DNA of 64,000 nucleotides from Streptomyces omiyaensis (lineage in GTDB: Bacteria; Actinomycetota; Actinomycetes; Streptomycetales; Streptomycetaceae), in NCBI RefSeq assembly GCF_014650895.1, contig NZ_BMVV01000001.1, positions 520,222 to 584,221 of the forward strand, given 5' to 3'. The notes beneath the pieces were generated by a model. It did not search any database. It was given only the letters and a program-made list of their open reading frames with translations, and was not told the origin of the DNA. This document shows, piece after piece, positions 1 through 8,133 of the stretch. The position numbers were made by a program, and so were the translations under genes. Numbering within the stretch: the first letter of the stretch is position 1; each line of letters opens with the position of its first letter.

Positions 1-1089
1 CCCCAGGTCGCCGACGTCAACGTCGACTACTTCGGCGTCGGCTGGCACCACCTCGACATCACCCCCGACGGCAAGCGCGGCGGCGTCCGCACCGGCTACT
101 ACGAGCCGGCCAGGGACCGCGCCAACCTCACCGTCCGCGCCGAGGCCACCGCCACCCGGCTGCTCTTCGAGGGCACCCGCTGCGTCGGTGTCGAGTACGT
201 CCACGAGGGCACCCTCAAGAGCGTCCGCGCCGACCGCGAGGTCGTCCTCAGCTCCGGCGCCATCGAGTCCCCGAAGCTCCTCCTGCTCTCCGGCATCGGC
301 GACCCCAAGCAGCTCGCCGAGTTCGGCATCGACGTCGTCGCCGACCTCCCCGGCGTCGGCGAGAACTACCAGAACCACCCGCTCGTCATCGGCCCGACCG
401 GCTACATGGAGAAGCCCGGTCCGACCGAGGGCGTCATCAACGAGCCGGTCCTCTTCTGGGGGTCCGAGCCCGGCCTCCTCGCCCCCGACCTGGAGCTGTG
501 GTTCCTGCCCCGCGCGCCCTGGGGCGAGAAGCTCATCGAGAAGCTCGTCGAGTGGAAGGCCACCGGCAGCGTCTCCTCGGTCCACGAGCAGGACCACGTC
601 GACCCGCACCTCGTCATCATGCTGCCGGCCGTCGTCCGCCCGCTCTCCCGCGGCTGGATCAGGCTCCGCAGCGCCGACCCGCTCGCCCGCCCCCGCGTGA
701 ACCCCAACTTCTACGCGGAGCGCGCCGACCTCGTCCGCGCCACCGACTGCACCGAGATCGCCCGCGAGGTCTTCCGCACCAAGGCCTTCACCAGCCAGTG
801 GGGCGTCAAGGAGGTCGCGCCCGGACCGGACGTGCGCACCCGGGCCGAGCTGGAGACCTGGGTCTCCCGCAACACCGGCTCGTACCACCACTACTCCGGC
901 ACCTGCAAGATGGGCATCGACGAGCTCTCCGTCGTCGACTCCCGGCTGCGCGTCCACGGCATCCAGGGCCTGCGGGTCGCCGACACGTCGATCATGCCGA
1001 CGATCGTCTCGGCCCACACCCACACCACCGCCGTCATGATCGGCGAGCGCGCCGCGGACTTCATCAAGAACGACCTCGCCGCCGCCTGA
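1..1089 (+). CDS. GMC family FAD-dependent oxidoreductase, C-terminal part (5' end outside window)
   Basis: The reading frame is already open at base 1 and ends with TGA at 1087-1089, so only the C-terminal 362 residues are visible. The segment GAIESPKLLLLSGIG (about bases 259-303) fits the second GMC signature, and GVGENYQNHP follows it. The C-terminal part has YHHYSGTCKMG and the closing block VADTSIMPTIVSAHTHTT, which supply the active-site histidines of choline and alcohol dehydrogenases of this family. Such enzymes use FAD to oxidise an alcohol; the substrate cannot be told from this part, and choline is only one possibility. The N-terminal FAD-binding GxGxxG motif must lie upstream. A strong hairpin follows the stop codon, so this is probably the last gene of its transcript. 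Confidence 0.9.
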   Translation, partial: PQVADVNVDYFGVGWHHLDITPDGKRGGVRTGYYEPARDRANLTVRAEATATRLLFEGTRCVGVEYVHEGTLKSVRADREVVLSSGAIESPKLLLLSGIGDPKQLAEFGIDVVADLPGVGENYQNHPLVIGPTGYMEKPGPTEGVINEPVLFWGSEPGLLAPDLELWFLPRAPWGEKLIEKLVEWKATGSVSSVHEQDHVDPHLVIMLPAVVRPLSRGWIRLRSADPLARPRVNPNFYAERADLVRATDCTEIAREVFRTKAFTSQWGVKEVAPGPDVRTRAELETWVSRNTGSYHHYSGTCKMGIDELSVVDSRLRVHGIQGLRVADTSIMPTIVSAHTHTTAVMIGERAADFIKNDLAAA

Positions 1090-1106
1090 CCCGCGCCCGC
1101 CCCGCC

Positions 1107-1150
1107 GAAGGCCCCGCCGCACCTGCCCCGCAGGCGCGGCCGGGGCCTTC
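1107..1150 (+). terminator. hairpin terminator after the GMC oxidoreductase gene
   Basis: The arms GAAGGCCCCG (1107-1116) and CGGGGCCTTC (1141-1150) are perfectly complementary and sit 18 bases after the stop codon. There is no T-run, which is usual for Streptomyces terminators. Confidence 0.7.
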
Positions 1151-1195
1151 GCCGCGCTCCCGTCCCGGGGCCCGCCCGAAGACTCCGTACCGTTC

Positions 1196-1333
1196 CCGGG
1201 ACCCCGCCCCGGGACCCCGCCCCGGGAGCCCGCCCCGGGAGCCCGCCCCGGGAGCCCGCCCCGGGACCCCGCCCCGGGACCCCGCCCCGGGACCCCGCCC
1301 CGGGACCCGTACCGCCCCGGGACCCGTACCGCT
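1196..1333. repeat. 13-bp GC-rich tandem repeat
   Basis: About eight copies of the 13-bp unit CCGGGACCCCGCC, some reading CCGGGAGCCCGCC, run head to tail and end in two 17-bp versions with an added GTAC step (CCGGGACCCGTACCGCC). The array lies in the 283-bp gap between the GMC oxidoreductase terminator and the 3' end of the glycosyltransferase gene. No gene is visible in this gap. Confidence 0.9.
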
Positions 1334-1372
1334 CCGGGGCGCGCCGGACGCGCCCCGGAGCCGGGAGGGCCG

Positions 1373-2620
1373 TCAGGAACCCAGGACCCCGCCGTAGACC
1401 CCGGCGATCCGCTCCGCCGCCCGGTCCCAGCCGAACTCCCGCTCCGCGCGCAGCCGCCCCGCCGCACCCAGCTCACGCGCGAGCGCCGGCTCGGCCAGGA
1501 GACGGTTCACCGCCGCCGCCAGGTCCGCCGCGAACCGCCGCTCGTCCAGCGGCGTCCCCGTGCCGTCGTCCCGCTGCTCCAGCGGCACCAGCAGCCCCGT
1601 CCCGCCGTCCACCACGACCTCCGGGATGCCGCCCGTGGCCGTCGCCACCACCGGCGTGCCGCACGCCATCGCCTCCAGGTTCACGATCCCCATCGGCTCG
1701 TACAGCGACGGGCAGACGAAGACCGACGCGTGGGTGAGCAGCTGCCGCAGCGACACCGGGTCCAGCATCCCGTCGATCCGCACCACCCCCTTGCGCACCG
1801 CGCTCAGCTCGTCGACCAGCGCCGCCGTCTCCGCCGCGATCTCCGGCGTGTCCGGCTGCCCGCAGCACAGCACCAGCTGCGCCTCCGGGTCCAGGTCGAA
1901 GGCGGCCCGCAGCAGCTGCGGGAGGCCCTTCTGCCGGGTCACCCGGCCCACGAAGAGCACGATCGGCCGGTCCGGGTCGACGCCGTGCCGCTCCAGCGCC
2001 GCCGTCCCGCGGTCCGGCCGGTGCACGGCGGTGTCGATGCCGTTGTGCACCACGTGCACCCGCTCCGGGTCGACCTCCGGGTAGACGCGCAGGATGTCGT
2101 CCCGCATGCCCCGCGAGACCGCGACGACCGCGTCGGCGCCCTCCACGGCCACCCGCTCCACCAGCGAGGACAGGGCGTACCCCCCGCCCAGCTGCTCGGC
2201 CTTCCACGGCCGCAGCGGCTCCAGGCTGTGCATCGTCACCACGTGCGGCACGCCGTACAGGACCCGGGAGAGGTGGCCGGCGGCGTTCGCGTACCAGGTG
2301 TGGCTGTGCACCAGCTCGGTCCCGGCCGCCGCCGCGACCATCCCGAGGTTCGCCCCGAGCACCCGCAGCGCCGCGTTCGCCCCGTCGGCGAGGTGCGGCT
2401 CCCGGTGCGCGAGCACCCCGTCCGCCTCCCGCGGACCGCCGAAGCAGTGCACCCGCAGGTCGACGTGACGGGGCAGCACCCGGGAGAGCTCGGCGACGTG
2501 CACCCCGGCCCCGCCGTACACCTCCGGCGGGTACTCCCGGGTGAAGAGGTCCACGCGCGGACGCGCGGACCCGGCGGCGTCCGGAGCCGTGGACGGGGCG
2601 GAGATCGGCTGCGAGTTCAT
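1373..2620 (-). CDS. glgA: GT4 glycosyltransferase, actinobacterial glycogen synthase (GlgA/GlgM type)
   Basis: A 415-residue protein of the actinobacterial glycogen synthase family. The N-terminal block EYPPEVYGGAGVHV (residues 29-42) is the typical nucleotide-sugar-binding loop. The C-terminal Rossmann half has VGRVTRQKGLPQLL (225-238) and EPMGIVNLEAMACGTPVV (308-325), the GT4 E-x7-E region. In mycobacteria the orthologue (GlgM) makes maltose-1-phosphate from ADP-glucose and glucose-1-phosphate, so the product may be this donor rather than linear glycogen. The ATG at 2620 is chosen because AGGAAG lies 7 bases before it; the open frame runs further upstream but without family similarity. glgC is not next to it here. 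Confidence 0.85.
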   Translation of the reverse strand: MNSQPISAPSTAPDAAGSARPRVDLFTREYPPEVYGGAGVHVAELSRVLPRHVDLRVHCFGGPREADGVLAHREPHLADGANAALRVLGANLGMVAAAAGTELVHSHTWYANAAGHLSRVLYGVPHVVTMHSLEPLRPWKAEQLGGGYALSSLVERVAVEGADAVVAVSRGMRDDILRVYPEVDPERVHVVHNGIDTAVHRPDRGTAALERHGVDPDRPIVLFVGRVTRQKGLPQLLRAAFDLDPEAQLVLCCGQPDTPEIAAETAALVDELSAVRKGVVRIDGMLDPVSLRQLLTHASVFVCPSLYEPMGIVNLEAMACGTPVVATATGGIPEVVVDGGTGLLVPLEQRDDGTGTPLDERRFAADLAAAVNRLLAEPALARELGAAGRLRAEREFGWDRAAERIAGVYGGVLGS

Positions 2621-2881
2621 GCGCACTTCCTGACTTCGGCGCCCTGGCGGGCGGGTTCCGCGCAGCCCTCGGTCCCCCCTCCCCGGGCGGGGAGGCGGGG
2701 CCGGAAGGGCGCGCGGAGCGGCTGACGAGGCGGAACGGGGGGCGCACGGCGGCGGTACCGGGCCGTGGAGACCGGCCGCGGACGCCTCCCTCCCCGTCAC
2801 CGTACCGAGCGGGAAGGGCCGTTCCGGGGTGTCCGGCCCGGGGTGCTCGTCCCGCGCACCCCCGGCTCGTACGTTGGGACC

Positions 2882-3820
2882 ATGGACTGGCTGACCAAGC
2901 TCCCCGTCATCGGCCCCTGGGCCGCCCGGCTCATGCGGACGCACGCCTGGCGCTCCTACGAGCGGCTCGACGAGGTGCACTGGAGCCGGCTGGCCGCCGC
3001 CATCACCTTCCTCTCCTTCCTCGCCCTCTTCCCGCTGATCACCGTCGCCGCCGCGATCGGCGCCGCCCTCCTCAGCCAGGACCAGCTCGACCGGATCGAG
3101 GAGAAGCTCGCCGACCAGGTCCCCGGCATCTCCGACCAGCTGAACATCGGCGGGCTCGTCGCCAACGCCGGGACCGTCGGACTCGTCGCCGGCGCCCTGC
3201 TCCTCTTCACCGGCATCGGCTGGATCGGCTCGATGCGGGACTGCCTGCGCGCGGTCTGGGGCCTCGACGACGCCGACGAGGGCAACCCGGTGGTCCGCAA
3301 GGGCAAGGACGCCGTCATCCTGGTCGGCTTCGGCGGCGTCGCCCTCTGCTCCCTCGCCGCCTCCTGGCTCGGCTCCACGGCCGTCGGCTGGAGCGCCGAC
3401 CGGCTCGGCGTCTCCGGCGACGGCGCGGGCGGCGTGCTCCTCCAGGGCGCGGCCGTGCTGGTCGCGATGGCCGCAGACTTCCTGATCCTGCTCTACGTCC
3501 TGAAGGCGCTGCCCGGCGTCGAGCCGCCGCGCCGGCGCCTCGTGATCGCCGCGCTGATCGGCGCGGCCGGCTTCGAGCTCCTGAAACTCCTGCTCGGCGG
3601 CTACATGCGGGAGGTCGCGGCGAAGTCCATGTACGGCGCCTTCGGCGTGCCGGTGGCGCTCCTCCTGTGGATCAACTTCACCGCGAAGCTCCTGCTGTTC
3701 TGCTCCGCCTGGACGGCCGTCGACTCCCTGCGGACTACGGGTTCACGTCCGGATCCGGAGCGGCCGTCCGGGAACGGCGACGACGGGACGGCCCGCCCGC
3801 GGCCGGCCAGCGACGGTTGA
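2882..3820 (+). CDS. YihY/UPF0761 family integral membrane protein
   Basis: A 312-residue protein with about six hydrophobic segments. The block SRLAAAITFLSFLALFPLI (residues 38-56) is typical of the YihY (formerly BrkB) family, as is MYGAFGVPVALLLWINFTAK near the C terminus. The hydrophilic tail is rich in Pro, Arg and Asp. Members sit in the cytoplasmic membrane; their function is not settled and the old name ribonuclease BN is wrong. The ATG at 2882 is the first codon that gives the family N terminus. Its last 86 bases overlap the 3' end of the convergent carboxypeptidase gene. Confidence 0.88.
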   Translation: MDWLTKLPVIGPWAARLMRTHAWRSYERLDEVHWSRLAAAITFLSFLALFPLITVAAAIGAALLSQDQLDRIEEKLADQVPGISDQLNIGGLVANAGTVGLVAGALLLFTGIGWIGSMRDCLRAVWGLDDADEGNPVVRKGKDAVILVGFGGVALCSLAASWLGSTAVGWSADRLGVSGDGAGGVLLQGAAVLVAMAADFLILLYVLKALPGVEPPRRRLVIAALIGAAGFELLKLLLGGYMREVAAKSMYGAFGVPVALLLWINFTAKLLLFCSAWTAVDSLRTTGSRPDPERPSGNGDDGTARPRPASDG

Positions 3821-5072
3821 CGAGGAAGACCGCGGCCGCGACCAGCACCAGCACCCCGCCGGCGACGCCGAGCGCGATCCCGACCCCGCCCGCGCCCTCC
3901 TCGGCGGCGGCCGCGACGGCCGGCCCGCCCGTCTCCGGACGCTCCCGGCCCGGCGCGGGCGCCGCGCCCGACTCCGTACCGCCCACCGGACGCGCCGACG
4001 GCACCGCGTTCCGCGGCGGCACCAGCTCACCCACCGGCGTCACCTTGCCGGACGCCGCGAAGCCCCAGTCGAGCAGGCGTGCGGCCTCCTTGTAGACCGC
4101 GTGCTGCTCCTTCGACGAGGGGTTCATGACCGTGACGAGCAGCACCCGCCCGTTGCGCTCGGCGACCCCGGTGAAGGTGGCGCCCGCGTGGGTGGTGTTG
4201 CCGTTCTTCACCCCGGCGATGCCCTGGTAGGGGGCGATGCCGAAGTCGCCGGTCAGCAGCCGGTTGGTGTTCTGGATCTCGAAGGTCTCGCGCTTCTTGC
4301 CCGGCTTCGCCTCGCCGGGGAAGGCGGCGCGGGGGGTGGCCGCGTACTCCCGGAAGTCCGCCTTCTGCATGCCGCTGCGGGCGATCAGCGTCAGGTCGTA
4401 CGCCGACGAGACCTGCCCCGGCGCGTCGTAGCCGTCCGGCGTCCTGACCTGGGTGTCGAGCGCCTGGAGCTCGGCGGCGTGGGCGTTCATCTCGCTCACG
4501 GTCTTCGCCAGGCCCTGGTTCATCTGCGTCAGGACGTGCACGGCGTCGTTCCCGGACCGCAGGAAGACCCCCAGCCACAGGTCCCGGACCGTGTAGCTCT
4601 GCTTCTCCTTTATCCCGACGAGGCTCGATCCCTCGCCGAGGCCGGCCAGGTCGGCCGCGGTGACCAGGTGGGTCCGCTGCTTGTCGGTGAACTTCGGCAG
4701 CAGCGTGTCCGCGAAGAGCATCTTCAGCGTGGACGCCGGCGCGAGCCGCCAGTGCGCGTTGTGCGAGGCCAGCACCGCGCCGCTCTCCGCGTCCGCCACG
4801 ATCCACGACCGCGCCGACAGCTCCTTCGGCAGCACCGGGGCCCCGGTCCCCAGCTTCACCTGCGTACCCGGCTGCCCCAGCAGCACCCCGCCGACCGTGG
4901 ACATGTTCTGCGGCGGCTTCGGCTGCTCCGCCTCCTTCTCCGGCTTCCCCGGAGCCTGCGAACCCGCTCCCGGCCGGACGGGCTCGTCCGCCCGGGCGGG
5001 CCCGGCGGCGATCGCGAGCGGAAGCAACAGGGCGGCGGCGACCGCGGCGGCGGTCCTGTTCGAAGCAGACAC
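3735..5072 (-). CDS. secreted D-alanyl-D-alanine carboxypeptidase (PBP, serine peptidase S11)
   Basis: A 445-residue penicillin-binding protein that trims the terminal D-Ala of peptidoglycan stem peptides outside the membrane. A Sec signal peptide covers residues 1-28. The catalytic motif S-T-L-K is at 114-117 and SGN at 173-175. The third motif reads KNG (289-291) instead of the usual KTG/KSG. A Pro/Gly-rich stretch leads to one C-terminal membrane helix (about 395-420) and a basic tail, so the enzyme is membrane-anchored. The GTG at 5072 is chosen because it starts the signal peptide; TACTTT lies 7 bases before it and no ribosome binding site is seen, so the mRNA may be leaderless. An ATG at 5184 is an alternative but overlaps the next gene. 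This is the position of SCO4847. Confidence 0.85.
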   Translation of the reverse strand: MSASNRTAAAVAAALLLPLAIAAGPARADEPVRPGAGSQAPGKPEKEAEQPKPPQNMSTVGGVLLGQPGTQVKLGTGAPVLPKELSARSWIVADAESGAVLASHNAHWRLAPASTLKMLFADTLLPKFTDKQRTHLVTAADLAGLGEGSSLVGIKEKQSYTVRDLWLGVFLRSGNDAVHVLTQMNQGLAKTVSEMNAHAAELQALDTQVRTPDGYDAPGQVSSAYDLTLIARSGMQKADFREYAATPRAAFPGEAKPGKKRETFEIQNTNRLLTGDFGIAPYQGIAGVKNGNTTHAGATFTGVAERNGRVLLVTVMNPSSKEQHAVYKEAARLLDWGFAASGKVTPVGELVPPRNAVPSARPVGGTESGAAPAPGRERPETGGPAVAAAAEEGAGGVGIALGVAGGVLVLVAAAVFLVNRRWPAAGGPSRRRRSRTAAPDPDVNP

Positions 5073-5181
5073 GATCGAAAAAGTACAGGCACGCCCCCCC
5101 GATCCGAACCTCGCGGTCCCCTTCCCCGGCCGCCGTCCACCCGGACGCGGGGCCCCCGGCGCGGACGGCGATACTGAGCCC

Positions 5182-5265
5182 ATGAAGCTCAGCCGCCGCG
5201 TCTCCTGGTTCCTGCTCGCGTTCGGAGTCTGGAGCTGGTTCATCTGGATCACTTTCCATATGTAG
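5182..5265 (+). pseudogene. 5' fragment of the SCO4848-type small membrane protein gene, cut by the element
   Basis: ATG at 5182 opens a 27-residue peptide starting MKLSRRVSWFLLAFGVWSW and running through IWITF, then two foreign codons and TAG at 5263-5265. The first 25 residues match the N terminus of the intact copy at 10528-10767 almost residue for residue, and the missing remainder is found in frame at 10868-11050. The break falls at the 12-bp repeat TGGATCACTTTC. This gene is the known attB gene of Streptomyces phage phiBT1. The fragment encodes one membrane segment only. Confidence 0.88.
5245..5256 (+). repeat. attL core of the element
   Basis: TGGATCACTTTC, identical to 10868-10879. 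The sequence to its left belongs to the target gene (GTTCATC), the sequence to its right (CATATGTAGC) to the element. Confidence 0.85.
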
Positions 5266-5300
5266 CTAACCTGTAGAGCCTCGACGACAGAGAAGATCAG

Positions 5301-7049
5301 GTGAGAGCCTTGACCCCTTTCGTTTCGCCCGTGGGAGCCGAGCGGCTGGACACCGTGCGGGTGGCCGTCTACGCCCGACAGTCCAAGGCGCGCCCCGACT
5401 CGTCCGAGGCGTCTCCGGAGGCGCAGGTGGCGGCCGGTGAGGCGCTGGCGGCGAGCCGGGGTTGGGAGGTCGTTCACACGTTCAAGGACGTCGGTAGGTC
5501 CGGTTGGGATCCCAACGCCGTGCGTCCGGCTTTCGAAGACCTCCTGTCCGCCGTGCGCGCGGGTGAGGTCGACGTGGTGGTGGTCAACGAGCTGTCCCGG
5601 CTGACCCGCAAGGGCGCACACGACGCCCTGGAGATCGACAGCGAGTTCAAGAAGTACGGAGTCCGCTTCGTCTCGGTCCTCGAACCGTTCCTCGACACGT
5701 CGAACGCGATCGGGGTCGCGATCTTCGCGCTCATCGCAGCCCTCGCGAAGCAGGACAGCGACATCAAGGCGGAGCGGCTGCGCGGGGCCAAGGACGAGAT
5801 CAGGGCGGTCGGCGGCCGGCACTCCAGCTCCGCGCCGTACGGCATGAGGGCGGTGCGCGAGAAGATCGGCAACCTCGTCGTCTCCGTCCTGGAGCCGGAC
5901 GAGGACAATCCGGACCACGTCGCGATCGTCGAGCGCATGGTGGAGATGTCGTTCGCCGGAGTCTCCGACAACAAGATCGCGACGACGCTGGACTCGGAGG
6001 ACGTGCCCGCGCCGGGCGAGGCCGCACGACGCGCCACCGAGAAGCGGATGGAGTCCATCAAGAAGCGACGCGTGGCGACGGACGACAGCCCCATCCGGTG
6101 GCGTGCGCAGACAGTCCGCTGGATCCTCTCCCATCCCGCCATCGGCGGCTTCGCGAGCGAACGCGTGAAGCGGGGCAAGGCGTACGTGAACGTGATCGCC
6201 CGGAACGAGGCGGGGACGCCTCTGACACCTCACCGGGGAGTGGTGCCAGGAGCCCGGTGGCTGGAGCTCCAGGAGAAGCGGAGCAAGCGTGCCAGGACCG
6301 ACAGGCAGCCCGGCGGAGAGGCCACACCCACGCTCCTGAGCGGGTGGCGCTTCACCACCTGCGGAATCTGCACGGGATCCATGGGGCAGAGCAAGAACAA
6401 CGGCGGACAGGACTACTACATGTGCTCCAACCCCAAGGGACACGGCGGGCTGAGCATCAAGCGCAAGGACGCCGACGACTACGTCGCCGGACGGGTGTGG
6501 GCACGTCTCGCCGGCGCGGACATGGACGACGACAAGGACAGGGAATGGGTGGCCGAGGCGGCTCTCCGCTTCGCGATGCAGCGGGATCTGTCCGGAGTCC
6601 AGGAGGAAAGGCGCGAGACGGCGACGCACCTTGAGCACGTCCGGAACTCCATCGCCGAACTTCAGGCCGACCGCAAGGCGGGCCTCTACCGAGGCCGCGA
6701 CGAACTGGCCATGTGGCGGGCGACGATGACGCAGTACCGGGCGTTCGAAGACCAGTGCACCGCCAGGCTGGAGGAGCTGAACGAGCAGACCACGGCAGCG
6801 ATCCAGGTGCCGACCGACTGGTTCGAACCGGGCGAGGACCCGTTGGGCCCCGGTGCACCCTGGGCAGCCTGGGACGTCTTCAAGCGCCGCGAGTTCCTCG
6901 ACCTCTTCCTCTCCGGAATCTCGGTCGGCCCTGGCCGGGACCCGGAGACCCGGAAGTACGTCGCGATCGAGGACCGCTTGACGCTCCACTGGCGGCGGCT
7001 TGAGGCGGAGGCCCAGGAGGAGGACGAAGAGACGCCAGCCGCCCTCTGA
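5301..7049 (+). CDS. int: large serine recombinase (phiBT1-type integrase)
   Basis: A 582-residue large serine integrase. The N-terminal resolvase domain has VAVYARQSK with the nucleophilic Ser at residue 28, then VNELSRLTRKGAHDALEID and GVAIFALIAALAKQDSD, blocks I recall almost unchanged from phiBT1 integrase. A recombinase domain follows with WRAQTVRWILSHPAIGGFA; a zinc ribbon (CGICTGS near 353, MCSN near 374) and a coiled coil (about 430-480) complete the family order. Length fits phiBT1 (about 594). GTG at 5301 has only weak AGAAG before it. TTG at 5310, with AGGTGAG 4 bases upstream, would start MTPFVSP, closer to the phiBT1 N terminus. It would catalyse attP x attB recombination; no excision factor is recognisable nearby. 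Confidence 0.95.
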   Translation: MRALTPFVSPVGAERLDTVRVAVYARQSKARPDSSEASPEAQVAAGEALAASRGWEVVHTFKDVGRSGWDPNAVRPAFEDLLSAVRAGEVDVVVVNELSRLTRKGAHDALEIDSEFKKYGVRFVSVLEPFLDTSNAIGVAIFALIAALAKQDSDIKAERLRGAKDEIRAVGGRHSSSAPYGMRAVREKIGNLVVSVLEPDEDNPDHVAIVERMVEMSFAGVSDNKIATTLDSEDVPAPGEAARRATEKRMESIKKRRVATDDSPIRWRAQTVRWILSHPAIGGFASERVKRGKAYVNVIARNEAGTPLTPHRGVVPGARWLELQEKRSKRARTDRQPGGEATPTLLSGWRFTTCGICTGSMGQSKNNGGQDYYMCSNPKGHGGLSIKRKDADDYVAGRVWARLAGADMDDDKDREWVAEAALRFAMQRDLSGVQEERRETATHLEHVRNSIAELQADRKAGLYRGRDELAMWRATMTQYRAFEDQCTARLEELNEQTTAAIQVPTDWFEPGEDPLGPGAPWAAWDVFKRREFLDLFLSGISVGPGRDPETRKYVAIEDRLTLHWRRLEAEAQEEDEETPAAL

Positions 7050-7058
7050 CAGCCAGAC

Positions 7059-7091
7059 AGCCCCGGTAGTCCCTCGCGGACCGCCGGGGCT
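7059..7091 (+). terminator. hairpin terminator after the integrase gene
   Basis: AGCCCCGG (7059-7066) and CCGGGGCT (7084-7091) form a perfect 8-bp stem 10 bases after the integrase stop codon. Confidence 0.7.
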
Positions 7092-7823
7092 CTGCTGTGT
7101 CCGCAGCGGGGTCGATCAGCGGGCGAAGCGATGATGGTATGGCGATTCTGAGTGCTTTTTCGTATGCACAAGAAAAAGTAAGGAGAAAACCAAACCATCC
7201 GTCAAAACGCCATCCCGTCATGCACGGCCCACGGCCCACGGGAATCTGGTGGTCCCTGCTACACAGTGAGGGAGTGGGCGGCACCAATCGCGCTGGGTGA
7301 ACGGCGCGGGAATCCACCCGTCCCTACTACCGGCGAGGAGACGCAGAGCCCGCTTCCGGGGAGGGGGAGACGGGATGGGTGTTGCCCCGTCGGGCGCCGG
7401 AACTCGCTCGGACGCCGCCCCACAGCGGGGCGAGGAGGTGTTGAGAGTGACGACTTTCCACACTTTTTAGAACGCATGGAAAAAATACAGAGAAAGGGAA
7501 ACCGGGGTCTCAGTCGTCACTACCGACACCGCTCGGCACCCTCGGGACGCCTTCGGTCCCTACTACTGGGGCAAGAGAGAGCGGGACTACCGCGCACCCA
7601 CCCCGAGGGGAGTCCGGCGGACCGAGTGCCCGCCCTCGCACCAGCTCTGCCCGTGCACCACGTACCCCGCTATTACCGGGGTGGCCGCAGGGGTCGTGTG
7701 GCAGAGCGCGGGGGACTGTACCGCCCATGAGTAGCCGGCTCGTCCGCGAGTCGCCGAAAGGGGTTGTGAGCGCGTGCGGTCCCCCACAGTGTCCGGACCG
7801 GCCGCGCCGGCGAGGACGACCAA
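7092..7823. other. 732-bp element stretch with no convincing gene
   Basis: Open frames on both strands here give Arg/Pro/Gly-rich peptides without family likeness and lack ribosome binding sites, so I call none. The A-rich patch at 7130-7200 stands out against the GC-rich background and holds the inverted repeat CTTTTTC...GAAAAAG (about 7154-7178) and a purine-rich AAGTAAGGAG. A second A-rich patch lies near 7460-7500. The motif TCCCTACTAC recurs at about 7321 and 7558. It could be a control region, an RNA gene or decayed phage DNA. Confidence 0.5.
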
Positions 7824-7917
7824 GCCCACTGATCCAACGGCAGAGGTGCGCGGTACCGGCCCGGCTCGCTCGGGACATCGGCCGCAGAGTTCCCTGGTTC
7901 GAGTCTGGGGGTGGGCA
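7824..7917 (+). other. tRNA-like sequence with an over-long anticodon arm
   Basis: GCCCACT (7824-7830) pairs with GGTGGGC (7910-7916), giving a 7-bp acceptor stem ending in U-G, followed by a discriminator A. The T arm CCTGG-TTCGAGT-CTGGG is a canonical 5-bp stem with a 7-base loop. TCCAACGGCAGAGG resembles a D arm, though one pair fails. Where the anticodon arm should be there is a larger hairpin: GCGG/CCGC, then CCG/CGG, then CCCG/CGGG around the loop GCTCGCT, which lacks the usual T33. The 94-base length and missing T33 argue against a working tRNA; a decayed phage tRNA or a tRNA mimic is likelier. No encoded CCA. Confidence 0.35.
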
Positions 7918-8091
7918 CTACTCCACTACATGTGGCCCCCGTACTGCCTCGCAGTAGGTGCTTCCGTTGCGGTCGACCAACTGACGGTTGCTGTACGCCT
8001 CCCAGTCAAGCCCGATGCCGCATACGGCGCAGGTGCCTGCGAAGCGGCGGTAGCTCGGGGCAGGGGTGGACGCGCGATCGGTTCCAGTCAC
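7918..8091 (-). CDS. 57-residue protein with CxxC motif, element cargo, function unknown
   Basis: GTG at 8091 to TAG at 7918-7920 gives VTGTDRAS...YRRFAGT followed by CAVCGIGLDWEAYSNRQLVD and a closing YCEAVRGPHVVE. The CAVC pair with a later Cys suggests a small zinc-binding protein of the kind common among phage early genes. Its composition (Trp, Tyr, Asn, Asp present) is unlike the Arg/Pro-rich shadow frames around it, which is the main support. The ribosome binding site is weak. It is divergent from the HNH gene and its stop codon touches the tRNA-like sequence. I do not recognise the family. Confidence 0.5.
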   Translation of the reverse strand: MTGTDRASTPAPSYRRFAGTCAVCGIGLDWEAYSNRQLVDRNGSTYCEAVRGPHVVE

Positions 8092-8133
8092 CCACTCAGG
8101 GTATGGCGGGCCACTGACAACAAGGGGGCGCGC

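Noticed and set aside
1196..1333. CRISPR array
   Set aside because: The units are directly adjacent with no spacers and are only 13 bp long.
7266..7730. 154-codon plus-strand frame in the element
   Set aside because: Arg/Gly/Pro-rich throughout, no ribosome site, no motif, and overlapping frames on the other strand look the same.
7824..7917. A normal tRNA gene
   Set aside because: The anticodon arm is too long, T33 is absent and one D-stem pair fails; listed only as tRNA-like.
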